Shown here: in pieces, positions 1-8,045 of the stretch
Position numbering within the stretch: position 1 is the stretch's first letter
Layout of the letters: each line of letters opens with the position of its first letter
Assembly: GCA_035934405.1 (NCBI GenBank)
Contig: DASYXW010000101.1
Coordinates: forward strand, 15,322 to 79,321
Origin: DASYXW01 sp035934405
GTDB lineage: Bacteria; Acidobacteriota; Terriglobia; UBA7540
DNA: 64,000 bases
Reading direction: 5' to 3'
Translations under genes and position numbers: made by a program
Notes under the pieces: model-generated
Databases searched by the model: none
Told to the model about the DNA's origin: nothing
Seen by the model: the letters and a program-made list of their open reading frames with translations, nothing else

Positions 1-1
1 G

Positions 2-109
2 CGCGCCGACGTCTGGATGGACCCGGTGTACTTTGCTCCGCTTAATCCTGGGGAGCCACCGGAACATCAAGCGCCAGGCGCAGGTGATTCTGACATGAAG
101 AAGCCGTAG
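2..109 (+). CDS. C-terminal fragment of a gene cut by the window edge
   Basis: A reading frame is open from the window edge to a TAG at 107-109 and encodes about 35 residues ending in D-M-K-K-P. It is proline-rich and has no recognisable motif. It would run convergently with the CoA-transferase genes on the other strand. Being short and edge-truncated, it could be a chance open frame; function is unknown. Confidence 0.3.
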   Translation, partial: RADVWMDPVYFAPLNPGEPPEHQAPGAGDSDMKKP

Positions 110-176
110 CGTGGCGGCGTCCCTCGCCGCTCGGCCAGGTGTCCATTTTGAATGGATGTAACTCCAGGGCAGAAGG

Positions 177-830
177 CTAGCTTGCCATCACCTTCAGATC
201 GGGGCTCACGAGGAGCAAGGGGCCAGTGGCTTGCTGCGCCGCGTCGACCGTCACGCCCGGCGCCAGTTCCTTCAAGAGCAAACCCTCGGGCGTGACGTCA
301 ATCACGGCGAGTTCGGTAACGATGCTGTCCACCACGCCGGCGCCCGTCAGCGGCAGCGAGCACTGTTTCAGGATCTTCGGCCGCCCGTCCTTGGTGGTAT
401 GTTCCATGGCCACGATCACCCGGTTCGCGCCCGCGACCAGGTCCATGCTGCCGCCCATCCCCTTCACCATCTTGCCGGGGATCATCCAGCTTGCCAGATT
501 GCCATGCTCGTCCACTTCCATGGCCCCAAGCACGGTGAGGTCAACGTGGCCGCCGCGGATCATAGCGAAGGAGTCGGCGCTTGAGAAGTAGGAGGTTCCT
601 GGAATCTCGGTCACGGTTTCCTTGCCGGCGTTGATGAGGTCGGGCTCTTCCTCGCCCTCGAAGGGGAACGGTCCGACGCCAAGCATGCCGTTTTCAGACT
701 GCAGAACCACCTCGATGCCCGGCGGGATGAAGTTGGCGACCAGCGTCGGGATGCCGATGCCCAAGTTGACGTAGTAACCGTCTTTCAGTTCCTGCGCGAT
801 GCGGCGGGCGATTTGTTCCCGTTTGTCCAT
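177..830 (-). CDS. scoB: 3-oxoacid CoA-transferase subunit B
   Basis: This is the beta subunit of a 3-oxoacid (succinyl-CoA:acetoacetate type) CoA-transferase, which moves CoA between a dicarboxylic acyl-CoA and a 3-oxo acid in ketone body or short-chain acid use. The 217-residue length is normal for subunit B. The N-terminal part has the glycine-rich GIGIPTLV segment, followed near residue 46 by S-E-N-G-M-L-G, whose glutamate forms the enzyme-CoA thioester in this family. The later G-A-M-E-V-D-E-H-G-N-L-A-S-W stretch is also typical. It lies 15 bases downstream of subunit A, so the two are almost certainly co-transcribed. The exact acyl substrate cannot be read from the sequence. Confidence 0.93.
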   Translation of the reverse strand: MDKREQIARRIAQELKDGYYVNLGIGIPTLVANFIPPGIEVVLQSENGMLGVGPFPFEGEEEPDLINAGKETVTEIPGTSYFSSADSFAMIRGGHVDLTVLGAMEVDEHGNLASWMIPGKMVKGMGGSMDLVAGANRVIVAMEHTTKDGRPKILKQCSLPLTGAGVVDSIVTELAVIDVTPEGLLLKELAPGVTVDAAQQATGPLLLVSPDLKVMAS

Positions 831-845
831 GAGAAAACCGGCGTC

Positions 846-1541
846 CTACCTCGCCCTCACTGTCCTTTTCTCGATTCGTTTCTCGTACTCCGTGCCCTGA
901 AAGATTCGCTTCACATAAATGCCGGGTGTCACGATGCAGTTGGGGTCCAGCGCGCCAAGCTCGACCAGTTCTTCCACCTCGGCGACGGTGACCTTTGCCG
1001 CGGTCGCCATCATCGGATTGAAATTGCGCGCCGTCTTGCGATAAATCAAGTTGCCCCAGCGGTCGCCCTTCCAAGCTTTGACGAAGGCAAAGTCTGCTGT
1101 GAGGCCGCGCTCGAGAAGGTACTTCCGCCCGTTGAATTCGCGCACGTCTTTGCCGTCGGCGACCACCGTACCCACGCCCGTCGGCGTGTAGAAACCCGCG
1201 ATGCCGGCGCCGCCGGCGCGAATCCGTTCCGCGAACGTACCCTGGGGATTTAACTCGAGCACGATCTCGCCCTTGAGGGCCTGCTCTTCGAGCACCTTGT
1301 TCTCCCCCACGTAGGTGCCGACGACCTTGCTGATCTGGCGGGTCTCGAGCAGCCTGCCGAGGCCGAAATTGTTGACGCCCGCGTTGTTGCTGATCACGGT
1401 GATGTTCCTTGTGCCCTTGCGGCGTACCGCCTCGATGAGATTCTCGGGAATGCCGCACAGCCCGAAGCCCCCGACCATAATCGTCGAGCCGTCCGCGAGA
1501 TCTGTGATGGCCGCGTCAGCGTTGGGAAAGACTTTGTTCAC
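846..1541 (-). CDS. scoA: 3-oxoacid CoA-transferase subunit A
   Basis: Alpha subunit of the same CoA-transferase as the adjacent downstream gene. The start of the family fold is clear: V-N-K-V-F-P-N-A-D-A-A-I, then the CoA-binding glycine motif V-G-G-F-G-L-C-G-I-P-E-N-L. The GTG at 1541 is preferred because the family usually begins with a (M/V)-N-K-V segment just before this motif, giving 231 residues. An ATG at 1589, three bases past the end of the DinB-like gene, would add 16 residues and is the main alternative. The reading frame stays open further upstream but overlaps the DinB-like gene, so that extension is not believed. Confidence 0.9.
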   Translation of the reverse strand: MNKVFPNADAAITDLADGSTIMVGGFGLCGIPENLIEAVRRKGTRNITVISNNAGVNNFGLGRLLETRQISKVVGTYVGENKVLEEQALKGEIVLELNPQGTFAERIRAGGAGIAGFYTPTGVGTVVADGKDVREFNGRKYLLERGLTADFAFVKAWKGDRWGNLIYRKTARNFNPMMATAAKVTVAEVEELVELGALDPNCIVTPGIYVKRIFQGTEYEKRIEKRTVRAR

Positions 1542-1591
1542 GAAACCTCGTGGCAGCCGGGGTAAGGGAAGCGCCTCGCGCCCCGCCATCC

Positions 1592-2104
1592 CTAGCTCAG
1601 TTTGTAGAACGCCCTCATGTTGCCCATTTCCGGCCACAGCGCGTAGCGTTTCATTTCCAGGATCTGCTTCAAATGTCCGAGGTCGTGGAACGCCCACTCG
1701 TGGATCATCTCGCCGGCGGTGATCTCGCCGACGGTCTCGTGATGTCCCTTGCGCTTCAATTGCGCCGGGCGTAGCGTGCGCAGCCACTTGACGTTCGCCC
1801 GGCGCCGGCGCGCGAAGCGTTCGAGGCTGCGCCGCGGGTCCTTGCGGTTGTAATGCAACTCAACGGCACGCTGTTCCTGGTCAAACCGAAGCAGCACAGG
1901 ATCATCCTGCTCGATCATGGCGGCCACGCGCGCCCGCATCCCGAGTTCTTCCACATCGTCGAGGTGCGCCAGGATTTCCTGCACCGACCACTTGCCCGGC
2001 GCGGGGCGGCCCCGCACCTGACGCGAGGATAGGGTGGCAATCTCGCGGCTGATCTTGTCCGGCGTTGACGCCAGAATCGCGAGAACGTCTTTGAGCATCG
2101 GCAA
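1592..2104 (-). CDS. DinB-fold (DinB_2-like) protein
   Basis: A 170-residue four-helix-bundle protein of the DinB/YfiT superfamily, whose members are usually metal-binding and often thiol-dependent S-transferases or of unknown activity. The family signature is visible: the W-S-V-Q-E-I-L-A-H-L-D-D segment with His47, and a C-terminal H-D-L-G-H pair (His140 and His144), which together would be the three metal ligands. It sits between tyrA and the CoA-transferase genes on the same strand with short spacing, so it is probably the operon's passenger rather than an aromatic pathway enzyme. The substrate is unknown. Confidence 0.8.
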   Translation of the reverse strand: MPMLKDVLAILASTPDKISREIATLSSRQVRGRPAPGKWSVQEILAHLDDVEELGMRARVAAMIEQDDPVLLRFDQEQRAVELHYNRKDPRRSLERFARRRRANVKWLRTLRPAQLKRKGHHETVGEITAGEMIHEWAFHDLGHLKQILEMKRYALWPEMGNMRAFYKLS

Positions 2105-2140
2105 GACTCCGGAATCAGTATAGCCTATCCTGACGGCAGG

Positions 2141-3007
2141 TCAGGTGAGCTTGCGCAGCTCCTCCCGGAACTTCAGGGCCCGGCGGAATTCGCGCTCCAT
2201 CTCGCGGTCGCTGAGGTGGGCCTTCATATCTTCGAGTTTTTCGATCAGCGAGTCGAGAGCCGCCTGGATGTTTTCGACGTTGGTCAGGCAGATGTCGCGC
2301 CACACGGAGTACGGGCTCTCGCCCAGGCGGGTCATATCACAGAGACCACCGGCGGAGAGCTCCAGCGGCAGAAAACCCGGAGCGGCGTGTTCGCCGATCA
2401 AGCTGGCCAGCCCCGTGGAGACCAATTGTGGCAAATGGCTGAGGAAAGCCACGGCGCGATCATGCGCCGAAGCTTCCACGACAAACGGATGCGCTCCGAC
2501 ACTTTCAACCAGCGCGGAGAACGCCTGGATGCGTTCGTCGCCGAGGTGTTCGGACCTGAGGGGCGTGAAAGCGTAGCGCGCGCCTCGAAACAGGTTGGCA
2601 TCGGCCGATTCGAGCCCGGATTGCTCCTTGCCAGCCATCGGATGGCCGCCCAGGAACACCGGCTCTCCTCCAAAAATCTCCCTGGCGCGCTGGCAGATGA
2701 CGCGCTTGGTGCTGCCCGTGTCAGTGATGAGAGCTCCGCGCGGGGCAGCACGCTGAAGTGTCGGCAGCAGGTCGAGAATGGCGCCGACCGGAGTGGCCAC
2801 GATGACGAGATCCGCCTCGGACACCGCCGCCGCGGGGTTCTCCTGGGCCTCATCGATGACGCCGCGCGCGCGAGCACGATCGAGGACCTGAGGGCGGTCG
2901 CAGCCCGTGATTCGCCCCGCGAAGCCGCGCTTCTTGAGCGCCAGACCCCAGGACCCGCCGATGAGACCCAGGCCGATGATCGAAATTCGATGAAAGGGTG
3001 TATGCAC
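2141..3007 (-). CDS. tyrA: Prephenate dehydrogenase
   Basis: Oxidative decarboxylation of prephenate to 4-hydroxyphenylpyruvate with NAD(P)+, the tyrosine branch of aromatic amino acid synthesis. The 288-residue protein opens with the dinucleotide-binding motif G-L-G-L-I-G-G-S (residues about 12-19), has V-I-V-A-T-P-V further on, and the catalytic G-G-H-P-M-A-G-K-E-Q-S-G segment containing the essential histidine. It is a monofunctional form with no ACT domain or chorismate mutase attached; a separate chorismate mutase gene lies two genes upstream. It starts 16 bases after the DAHP synthase gene ends, consistent with one transcript. An arogenate dehydrogenase activity cannot be excluded. Confidence 0.93.
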   Translation of the reverse strand: MHTPFHRISIIGLGLIGGSWGLALKKRGFAGRITGCDRPQVLDRARARGVIDEAQENPAAAVSEADLVIVATPVGAILDLLPTLQRAAPRGALITDTGSTKRVICQRAREIFGGEPVFLGGHPMAGKEQSGLESADANLFRGARYAFTPLRSEHLGDERIQAFSALVESVGAHPFVVEASAHDRAVAFLSHLPQLVSTGLASLIGEHAAPGFLPLELSAGGLCDMTRLGESPYSVWRDICLTNVENIQAALDSLIEKLEDMKAHLSDREMEREFRRALKFREELRKLT

Positions 3008-3023
3008 GGTGAGGCCGCGGCTC

Positions 3024-4040
3024 CTATATCGTTCTGCCCACCGCGGTCGCGATCATTCGCAACTGCGCCATCAATTGCTCGAACTGCTCGGGGTAGAGGG
3101 CTTGGGCGCCGTCACTGAGCGCCTTCTCGGGAGCGTTGTGGACCTCCACCAGGATGCCGTCGGCTCCGGCGGCGACGGCGGCGCGCGCCATGGGCAGCAC
3201 CTTGTCGCGGCGGCCAGTGGCGTGAGATGGGTCGGCGAGGATGGGAAGGTGCGAGAGCTTTTGGATTACGGGAATGGCGGAGACGTCGAGCGTGTTGCGG
3301 GTCGAGCTCTCAAAGGTTCGAATCCCGCGCTCGCACAGGATGACGTTGTAATTGCCGCCGGACATAATGTATTCGGCCGAGAGGAGCAGCTCTTCGAGCG
3401 TTGCGGCGATGCCGCGCTTCAGGAGAACGGGTTTCGAAACCTTGCCCAGCTCCTTGAGGAGATTGTAATTCTGCATGTTGCGCGCGCCCACCTGCAGCAC
3501 GTCGACGTAATCGAGCATCATAGGGATCTGCGTTTGGTCCATCACTTCGGAAACCACCAGCATCTGGTACTTGTCAGCGGCTCGGCGCATGTATTCGAGA
3601 CCCTGCTGCCCGAGCCCCTGAAAGCTGTAGGGCGAAGTCCGCGGCTTGAAAGCGCCGCCGCGCAGTATGCGCGCTCCTAATTGCGATACGCGGGCCGCGA
3701 CCGCCTCAATCTGTTCGACGCTCTCCACGCTGCACGGTCCCGCCATGACGATGACCTGTTCTCCGCCGACTTTGACTCCTCGGCCGAGATCAATAACCGA
3801 TCCCTCCGGCCGGAAATGACGGCTGGCAAGCTTATAGGGCGACGAGATGCGGTGAACTTCCTGTACTCCGTCGAGCAGCTCCACCTGACGGGTGTCGAAG
3901 TCCGCCTTCACACCCACCGCGCCCAGCACCGTCTGCACCGCGCCGGTCGAGCGATGGGTGTCAAAACCCATTTCCATCAGCCGGCTGACGACGGACTGAA
4001 TCTGTTCCTCCGTCGCGCCCTCTTGCATGACGACCACCAT
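3024..4040 (-). CDS. aroF: 3-deoxy-7-phosphoheptulonate (DAHP) synthase, type I-beta
   Basis: First enzyme of the shikimate pathway, condensing phosphoenolpyruvate and erythrose 4-phosphate. Residues 1 to about 70 form the ferredoxin-like N-terminal domain seen in Thermotoga-type enzymes, where it mediates feedback inhibition by Tyr/Phe. The barrel shows A-G-P-C-S-V-E-S, then R-G-G-A-F-K-P-R-T-S-P-Y-S-F-Q-G, and near the end D-P-S-H-A-T-G-R-R. The 338-residue length fits this class. Its ATG (4038-4040) directly abuts the TAG of the chorismate mutase gene (4041-4043), so translation is probably coupled. The pairing resembles the fused chorismate mutase-DAHP synthases of Bacillus, here as two genes. 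Confidence 0.95.
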   Translation of the reverse strand: MVVVMQEGATEEQIQSVVSRLMEMGFDTHRSTGAVQTVLGAVGVKADFDTRQVELLDGVQEVHRISSPYKLASRHFRPEGSVIDLGRGVKVGGEQVIVMAGPCSVESVEQIEAVAARVSQLGARILRGGAFKPRTSPYSFQGLGQQGLEYMRRAADKYQMLVVSEVMDQTQIPMMLDYVDVLQVGARNMQNYNLLKELGKVSKPVLLKRGIAATLEELLLSAEYIMSGGNYNVILCERGIRTFESSTRNTLDVSAIPVIQKLSHLPILADPSHATGRRDKVLPMARAAVAAGADGILVEVHNAPEKALSDGAQALYPEQFEQLMAQLRMIATAVGRTI

Positions 4041-4331
4041 CTAGCCGTTGCCCCCTTCCGTTTCGCTCATGGCGCGCCTTTCGAGCGCCCGCGCCTCGTC
4101 AATGATGCGCTCAAACAGGCGCCGGATCGCCGCGCCGTCCAGTGGCCCGGGGTTCGACCCGACGGCGTTGCGCAGGATTTCGAGCTCGCGCTGCGGCTGC
4201 CATGCCGGTTCGTTCTTCTTCTGCTTGATGTGCCCGATCTCCACCGCGCACCGGGCGCGCTCGTTGAGCAGCCGGATGAGTTCCCGGTCGATGTCGTCAA
4301 TCCGTTTGCGCCAGTCGTCCAGATCACTCAT
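4041..4331 (-). CDS. aroQ: Chorismate mutase, AroQ type
   Basis: Rearranges chorismate to prephenate at the branch to Tyr and Phe. The 96-residue all-helical product has the AroQ pattern: W-R-K-R-I-D-D-I-D-R-E-L-I-R-L-L-N-E-R near residues 7-25 with the first active-site arginine, then I-G-H-I-K-Q-K-K carrying the active-site lysine, and R-E-L-E-I-L-R later. It overlaps the end of trpA by four bases (ATG over TGA) and abuts the DAHP synthase start, so it is tightly embedded in the operon. No signal peptide is present, so it is the cytoplasmic form. A regulatory complex with the neighbouring DAHP synthase is an inference. Confidence 0.92.
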   Translation of the reverse strand: MSDLDDWRKRIDDIDRELIRLLNERARCAVEIGHIKQKKNEPAWQPQRELEILRNAVGSNPGPLDGAAIRRLFERIIDEARALERRAMSETEGGNG

Positions 4332-5131
4332 CTGCCGTCTTTCAGCTCGCGGACAAATCGCTCAATCGCCGCCGCGCCGCCCGTGGAGTAACGCTCTTCG
4401 ATGGCATGGACGACGGCGCTGCCCACCACCGCGGCGTCCGCCGAAGCCTGTACCTCGCGCACCTGCGCCGGGCTCGATATGCCGAATCCCACGGCCAGAG
4501 GCAACTGGGTTAGCCGGCGGGCCCGCTCGACTAGCGGCCGGACGCTCGCGGAAATGTCGCTACGTTGGCCCGTGACGCCGGTTCGCGAGACGAGGTACAT
4601 GAAGCCGGTCGAGGCTTCCGCGACTCGCGCCAGGCGAGCGTCGGTTGACGTGGGCGCGGCGAGAAACACCGTATCCAGTTCCTGCGCCCGCATGGCAGCG
4701 AGGTACGGTTCCGCTTCCTCCGGCGTCAAATCAACCACCAGAGCCCCGTCTGCTCCCGCGCGGCTGGCGTCGCGTGCGAAGTCCTCGATACCGTATTGCA
4801 AGATCGGGTTGTAATAGCTGAACAGAATCAGCGGAGCGCGAACCTCTTCGCGCCAGCGCGGCAGCCGCTCGAGAATCTTGCGCAGCGTTACGCCGTCCTT
4901 GAGCGCCCGCTCCGAGGCTCGCTGGATCACCGGGCCATCGGCGAGCGGGTCGGAGAACGGCACGCCGAGTTCGAGGACGTCGGCGCCGCCACGGTCGATA
5001 GCGGCCAGGAGCTCGCTCGTAGCATCCAGCGTGGGATCGCCGGCGGTGAGGTAGACCACCAAGCCTTTCGCGCCGCGCTCGCGGAGGTCGCGAAAAGTCG
5101 CTTGAATTCGGGATGTTGAAACTACCGGCAT
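4328..5131 (-). CDS. trpA: Tryptophan synthase alpha chain
   Basis: Cleaves indole-3-glycerol phosphate to indole and glyceraldehyde 3-phosphate; indole is channelled to the beta chain. The 267-residue TIM barrel shows L-E-L-G-V-P-F-S-D-P-L-A-D-G-P-V-I-Q, which carries the two catalytic acidic residues (family Glu49 and Asp60), and the phosphate-binding G-F-G-I-S region near the C-terminus. It lies 18 bases downstream of trpB and overlaps the chorismate mutase start by four bases, so translational coupling is likely. Gene order trpC-trpF-trpB-trpA is the common bacterial order. Confidence 0.96.
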   Translation of the reverse strand: MPVVSTSRIQATFRDLRERGAKGLVVYLTAGDPTLDATSELLAAIDRGGADVLELGVPFSDPLADGPVIQRASERALKDGVTLRKILERLPRWREEVRAPLILFSYYNPILQYGIEDFARDASRAGADGALVVDLTPEEAEPYLAAMRAQELDTVFLAAPTSTDARLARVAEASTGFMYLVSRTGVTGQRSDISASVRPLVERARRLTQLPLAVGFGISSPAQVREVQASADAAVVGSAVVHAIEERYSTGGAAAIERFVRELKDGR

Positions 5132-5149
5132 ATGGCCGCGCGATGGGAG

Positions 5150-6370
5150 TTACAACACTCCGGCCGATTGAAAGATCCCCAAGTCCTTGTCGCCGCGACC
5201 GGAAAGATTCACGACAATAATGTTGTCACGGTTCATCCTGGGGGTGCGCTTGATCACTTCTGCCAGCGCGTGCGCGGATTCGAGCGCCGGAATAATGCCC
5301 TCCGTGCGGGCAAGAACCCGCGTGGCGTCCAGAGCCTCATCGTCACTCACTCGCGTGTACTCCACGCGGCCCTGCCGGTAGAGCGCGGCGTGCTCTGGAC
5401 CAATGGCCGGATAGTCGAGGCCGGCGGAGATCGAATGAGTGGTTGAAATCAGGCCATCGTTTGTCTGCAAGACGTAAGTATAAGTGCCGTGCAGGACGCC
5501 GGGCCTGCCGCCGTCGAAGCGTGCCGCGTGCTCGCCCAACTTCGGACCGCGACCGCCCGCTTCCACTCCCACCATTTTCACACCGGCATCAGTAATGAAG
5601 TCGTAGAAGAGCCCGATGGAATTGCTTCCACCACCCACGCAGGCGAAGAGCCAGTCCGGCAGCCTGCCGATGGCTTCCAGAATCTGGCGGCGCGCTTCCT
5701 GGCCGATAACGCGGTGAAAATCGCGGACCATGACGGGGTAAGGGTGTGGCCCCAGCACCGATCCGAGCAGATAGTGCGTGTCGGCCACGTTCGTCACCCA
5801 GTCGCGCATGGCCTCGTTGATGGCGTCCTTGAGCGTCCGCGATCCGGTCGCGACGCCCACCACCTCGGCGCCGAGCAGCCGCATGCGGAAGACGTTCGGT
5901 GCCTGCCTCGCCATATCCTCCTCGCCCATGTAGACGACGCACTTCATTCCCAAGAGCGCCGCAACCGTGGCCGTCGCCACGCCGTGCTGACCAGCGCCGG
6001 TCTCGGCAATCAACCGTGTCTTCCCCATCCGCCGGGCGAGCAGACCCTGGCCGAGGCAGTTGTTGATCTTGTGGGCACCGGTATGCAGCAGGTCTTCACG
6101 CTTCAGGTAGATTTGCGCCCCACCCAGGTGTTCGGTTAGACGACGAGCGCGGAACAGTGGCGTGGGGCGCCCTGCGAAGTCTTTCAGCAGGCCATCCAGC
6201 TCCGTCTGGAACTTTGGATCACTTCGGGCAGCCTCATACGCATGCTCCAGTTCCTCGATCGGCTGCATCAGCGTTTCAGGCACAAAGCGGCCGCCGAACT
6301 CGTCGAAGCGCCCGCGAGGGTCAGGCCAGGAGCTGAGACCGGTTCGGGGTTGGATTGTTGGGGCTACCAT
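5150..6370 (-). CDS. trpB: Tryptophan synthase beta chain
   Basis: Pyridoxal phosphate enzyme that condenses indole with serine to make tryptophan. The 406-residue length is standard. The start is set by the typical G-R-F-D-E-F-G-G-R-F-V-P-E-T-L segment at residues about 20-34. The PLP lysine is in H-T-G-A-H-K-I-N-N, and the phosphate-binding G-G-G-S-N-S-I-G loop is present, so this is a regular TrpB1. About 150 bases separate it from the end of trpF upstream, the largest gap in this operon, which could hold an internal promoter, although none is evident. Confidence 0.96.
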   Translation of the reverse strand: MVAPTIQPRTGLSSWPDPRGRFDEFGGRFVPETLMQPIEELEHAYEAARSDPKFQTELDGLLKDFAGRPTPLFRARRLTEHLGGAQIYLKREDLLHTGAHKINNCLGQGLLARRMGKTRLIAETGAGQHGVATATVAALLGMKCVVYMGEEDMARQAPNVFRMRLLGAEVVGVATGSRTLKDAINEAMRDWVTNVADTHYLLGSVLGPHPYPVMVRDFHRVIGQEARRQILEAIGRLPDWLFACVGGGSNSIGLFYDFITDAGVKMVGVEAGGRGPKLGEHAARFDGGRPGVLHGTYTYVLQTNDGLISTTHSISAGLDYPAIGPEHAALYRQGRVEYTRVSDDEALDATRVLARTEGIIPALESAHALAEVIKRTPRMNRDNIIVVNLSGRGDKDLGIFQSAGVL

Positions 6371-6469
6371 CGTTTATGACCCGCTTTCGAGCTAGGATGC
6401 GCCGTCGCGGGCCGGCTCAGAGGCTCAAAACCCGCGGCTCCGATTCGGCGACGTAAGGAACGGAACAGG

Positions 6470-6515
6470 TTGATTCTAAATGGCATCGTGGCTTCGTTCC
6501 AAAACCGTTTTTCGG
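6470..6515 (-). repeat. Relic of a dispersed repeat between trpF and trpB
   Basis: On the minus strand this short stretch can be read as G-F-G-T-K-P-R, the same words that occur in the small protein gene at 63119-63592. At the DNA level the two loci share a core around GGCAT, CGTGGCTT and GTTCCAAA with a two-base indel. It sits just past the trpF stop codon. It is most simply a decayed copy of a dispersed repeat. Two copies in one window are suggestive only. Confidence 0.4.
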
Positions 6516-6522
6516 ACCGGTG

Positions 6523-7164
6523 CTATCGCTCGCTGTCGGCCTCGGCCACCGCCCTTAAGAACGCCCGGAGCTTGGCCGGCTCCTTAATGCCCGGGCTCCG
6601 CTCGACTCCGCTCGCCACATCGACGGCAAACGGCCGAACGGCACGAACGGCTTCACCGACGTTTTCCGGCGTCAGCCCGCCCGACAGGATGATCTTCGCG
6701 TAAGCGCGCGCCTCCCGCGCCAGATTCCAGTCAAACGTCGTCCCCGTGCCGCCGCGGCGGTCGGGGTGGAACGTATCGAGCAGCACGGCGCTCGCTCCCA
6801 GACTGCCAAGACTCCGGGGCTCGAATCCCAGCCCGACGCGCACGGTGATAAGAACGGGGAAGCGTCCGAAGACTTCGGTCCCGTTGGAGACCGACGAGCC
6901 TACCGGGCCATCCAACTGCAGCGCGCCGACCCCTGCCTCCGTAGCTACGTTCAGCACCGGCGTCACGTCGGTTTCGTCCGCGAAGACGCCCACCGCCATC
7001 ACCAACGGCGGCAGTCGTTGGATGATGGCGCGGGCCACCTTTGGCTCGATGTAGCGCGGCGATGGCGGATAGAAATTGAACCCCAGCGCTGCCGCGCCGA
7101 GCTCGACCGCCAGCTCGGCGTCTTCCAGCCGGGTGATGCCGCAGATTTTGACCCGGGTTGGCAT
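6523..7164 (-). CDS. trpF: Phosphoribosylanthranilate isomerase
   Basis: Converts N-(5'-phosphoribosyl)anthranilate to its carboxyphenylamino-deoxyribulose isomer. The 213-residue barrel opens with V-K-I-C-G-I-T-R (catalytic cysteine) and later has L-L-D-T-F-H-P (catalytic aspartate), L-S-G-G-L-T-P-E-N-V and V-D-V-A-S-G-V-E, all classic TrpF landmarks. It starts 24 bases after the trpC stop. The tail A-V-A-E-A-D-S-E-R is a few residues longer than the core fold and runs up to a repeat relic. Confidence 0.95.
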   Translation of the reverse strand: MPTRVKICGITRLEDAELAVELGAAALGFNFYPPSPRYIEPKVARAIIQRLPPLVMAVGVFADETDVTPVLNVATEAGVGALQLDGPVGSSVSNGTEVFGRFPVLITVRVGLGFEPRSLGSLGASAVLLDTFHPDRRGGTGTTFDWNLAREARAYAKIILSGGLTPENVGEAVRAVRPFAVDVASGVERSPGIKEPAKLRAFLRAVAEADSER

Positions 7165-7188
7165 GGGCCGGCCGTTCCTCCTGGCTCG

Positions 7189-7222
7189 TCACTTCTGACT
7201 TCTGACTTCTGACTTCTGGCTC
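7189..7222. repeat. Micro-repeat tract at the trpC 3' end
   Basis: Tandem copies of CTTCTGA (plus strand) occur here, three nearly perfect and one diverged. They form the last codons of trpC and stop just before trpF. Similar degenerate 7-10-base tandem tracts occur at 12.6, 26.3, 44.6 and 46.0 kb, so this is one of a family. Confidence 0.8.
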
Positions 7223-8010
7223 CTGCCTTCTTCCAGCATCGCCGTCAGCGCCTGCCCCGGATCCTTGGCCGTCATGAACTGTTCGCCGATCAAAACTGCG
7301 TCGTAGCCGGCATCCCGCAGGCGTGTGAGATCCGCCGCGGTCTTGATGCCGCTTTCGCTCACCGCGAGGCACGGTGCGGGGATTCTGCCGCGCAGCCGCA
7401 ACGACGTTGCGAGGTCCACCTCGAACGTTTCGAGGTCTCGATTGTTAACCCCGATGAGCCGGGCGCCGGCTGCGACTGCCCGCTCGAGCTCGACCTCGGT
7501 GTGAACTTCCACCAGCGCCGCGATCCGCGAATCGCGCGCCAACTCGATGAGACTGCGCAGCTCGCTGTCGGAAAGAATCGCCGCGATCAGCAACAGGGCA
7601 TCGGCGCCGGCGGCGATTGATTCGTAGACCTGATAGGGGTCGAGGACAAAGTCCTTGCGCAGTACCGGTAGCCCGACGGCGTCGCGGGCGTCAATCAGGT
7701 CGGTCAGCGAGCCGCGAAAGAAAGTTTCTTCCGTCAGGACCGAGAGCGCCGCCGCGCCAGCCGCCTCGTAGCCCTGCGCCAGTTCGCGGGGACGATAATC
7801 CCGGCGGAGCACGCCGCGCGAAGGAGACGCCTGCTTGAGCTCGGCGATAACGCTGAGGCCATCGCCGGAAAGGGCGGCGGCGAAGTCGCGCCGCTCGTGA
7901 CGCCGCTCCGCCGCGGCCTCGACCTGCGCCAGCGGCACGCGGACCCGCGAGGTTTCCAGACGCTGGCGGCACGCAGCGAGGATGTTCTCAAGAAATCTCG
8001 GTTCAGGCAT
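7189..8010 (-). CDS. trpC: Indole-3-glycerol phosphate synthase
   Basis: Ring closure step of tryptophan synthesis. The 273-residue barrel has L-K-Q-A-S-P-S-R-G (catalytic lysine and phosphate site), L-R-K-D-F-V-L-D, G-V-N-N-R-D-L, and S-E-S-G-I-K. The ATG at 8010 gives the usual P-R-F-L-E-N-I-L opening; an in-frame GTG at 8049, overlapping the stop of the upstream fusion gene, would add 13 residues and is the alternative. The C-terminus is odd: after the family's normal end the protein runs on as S-Q-K-S-E-V-R-S-Q-K, encoded by a tandem CAGAAGT micro-repeat that continues into the intergenic DNA and looks like repeat invasion of the gene end. Confidence 0.94.
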   Translation of the reverse strand: MPEPRFLENILAACRQRLETSRVRVPLAQVEAAAERRHERRDFAAALSGDGLSVIAELKQASPSRGVLRRDYRPRELAQGYEAAGAAALSVLTEETFFRGSLTDLIDARDAVGLPVLRKDFVLDPYQVYESIAAGADALLLIAAILSDSELRSLIELARDSRIAALVEVHTEVELERAVAAGARLIGVNNRDLETFEVDLATSLRLRGRIPAPCLAVSESGIKTAADLTRLRDAGYDAVLIGEQFMTAKDPGQALTAMLEEGRSQKSEVRSQK

Positions 8011-8045
8011 GGGTTTTGAAATCGTGCGCGAACGCACCCGCGCGG

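Noticed and set aside
3310..3330. A GGTTCGAATCCCGC word that looks like a tRNA T-loop
   Set aside because: It lies inside the DAHP synthase coding region (minus strand) and no acceptor, anticodon or D-arm can be fitted around it. A similar word inside trpF near 6828 was rejected for the same reason.
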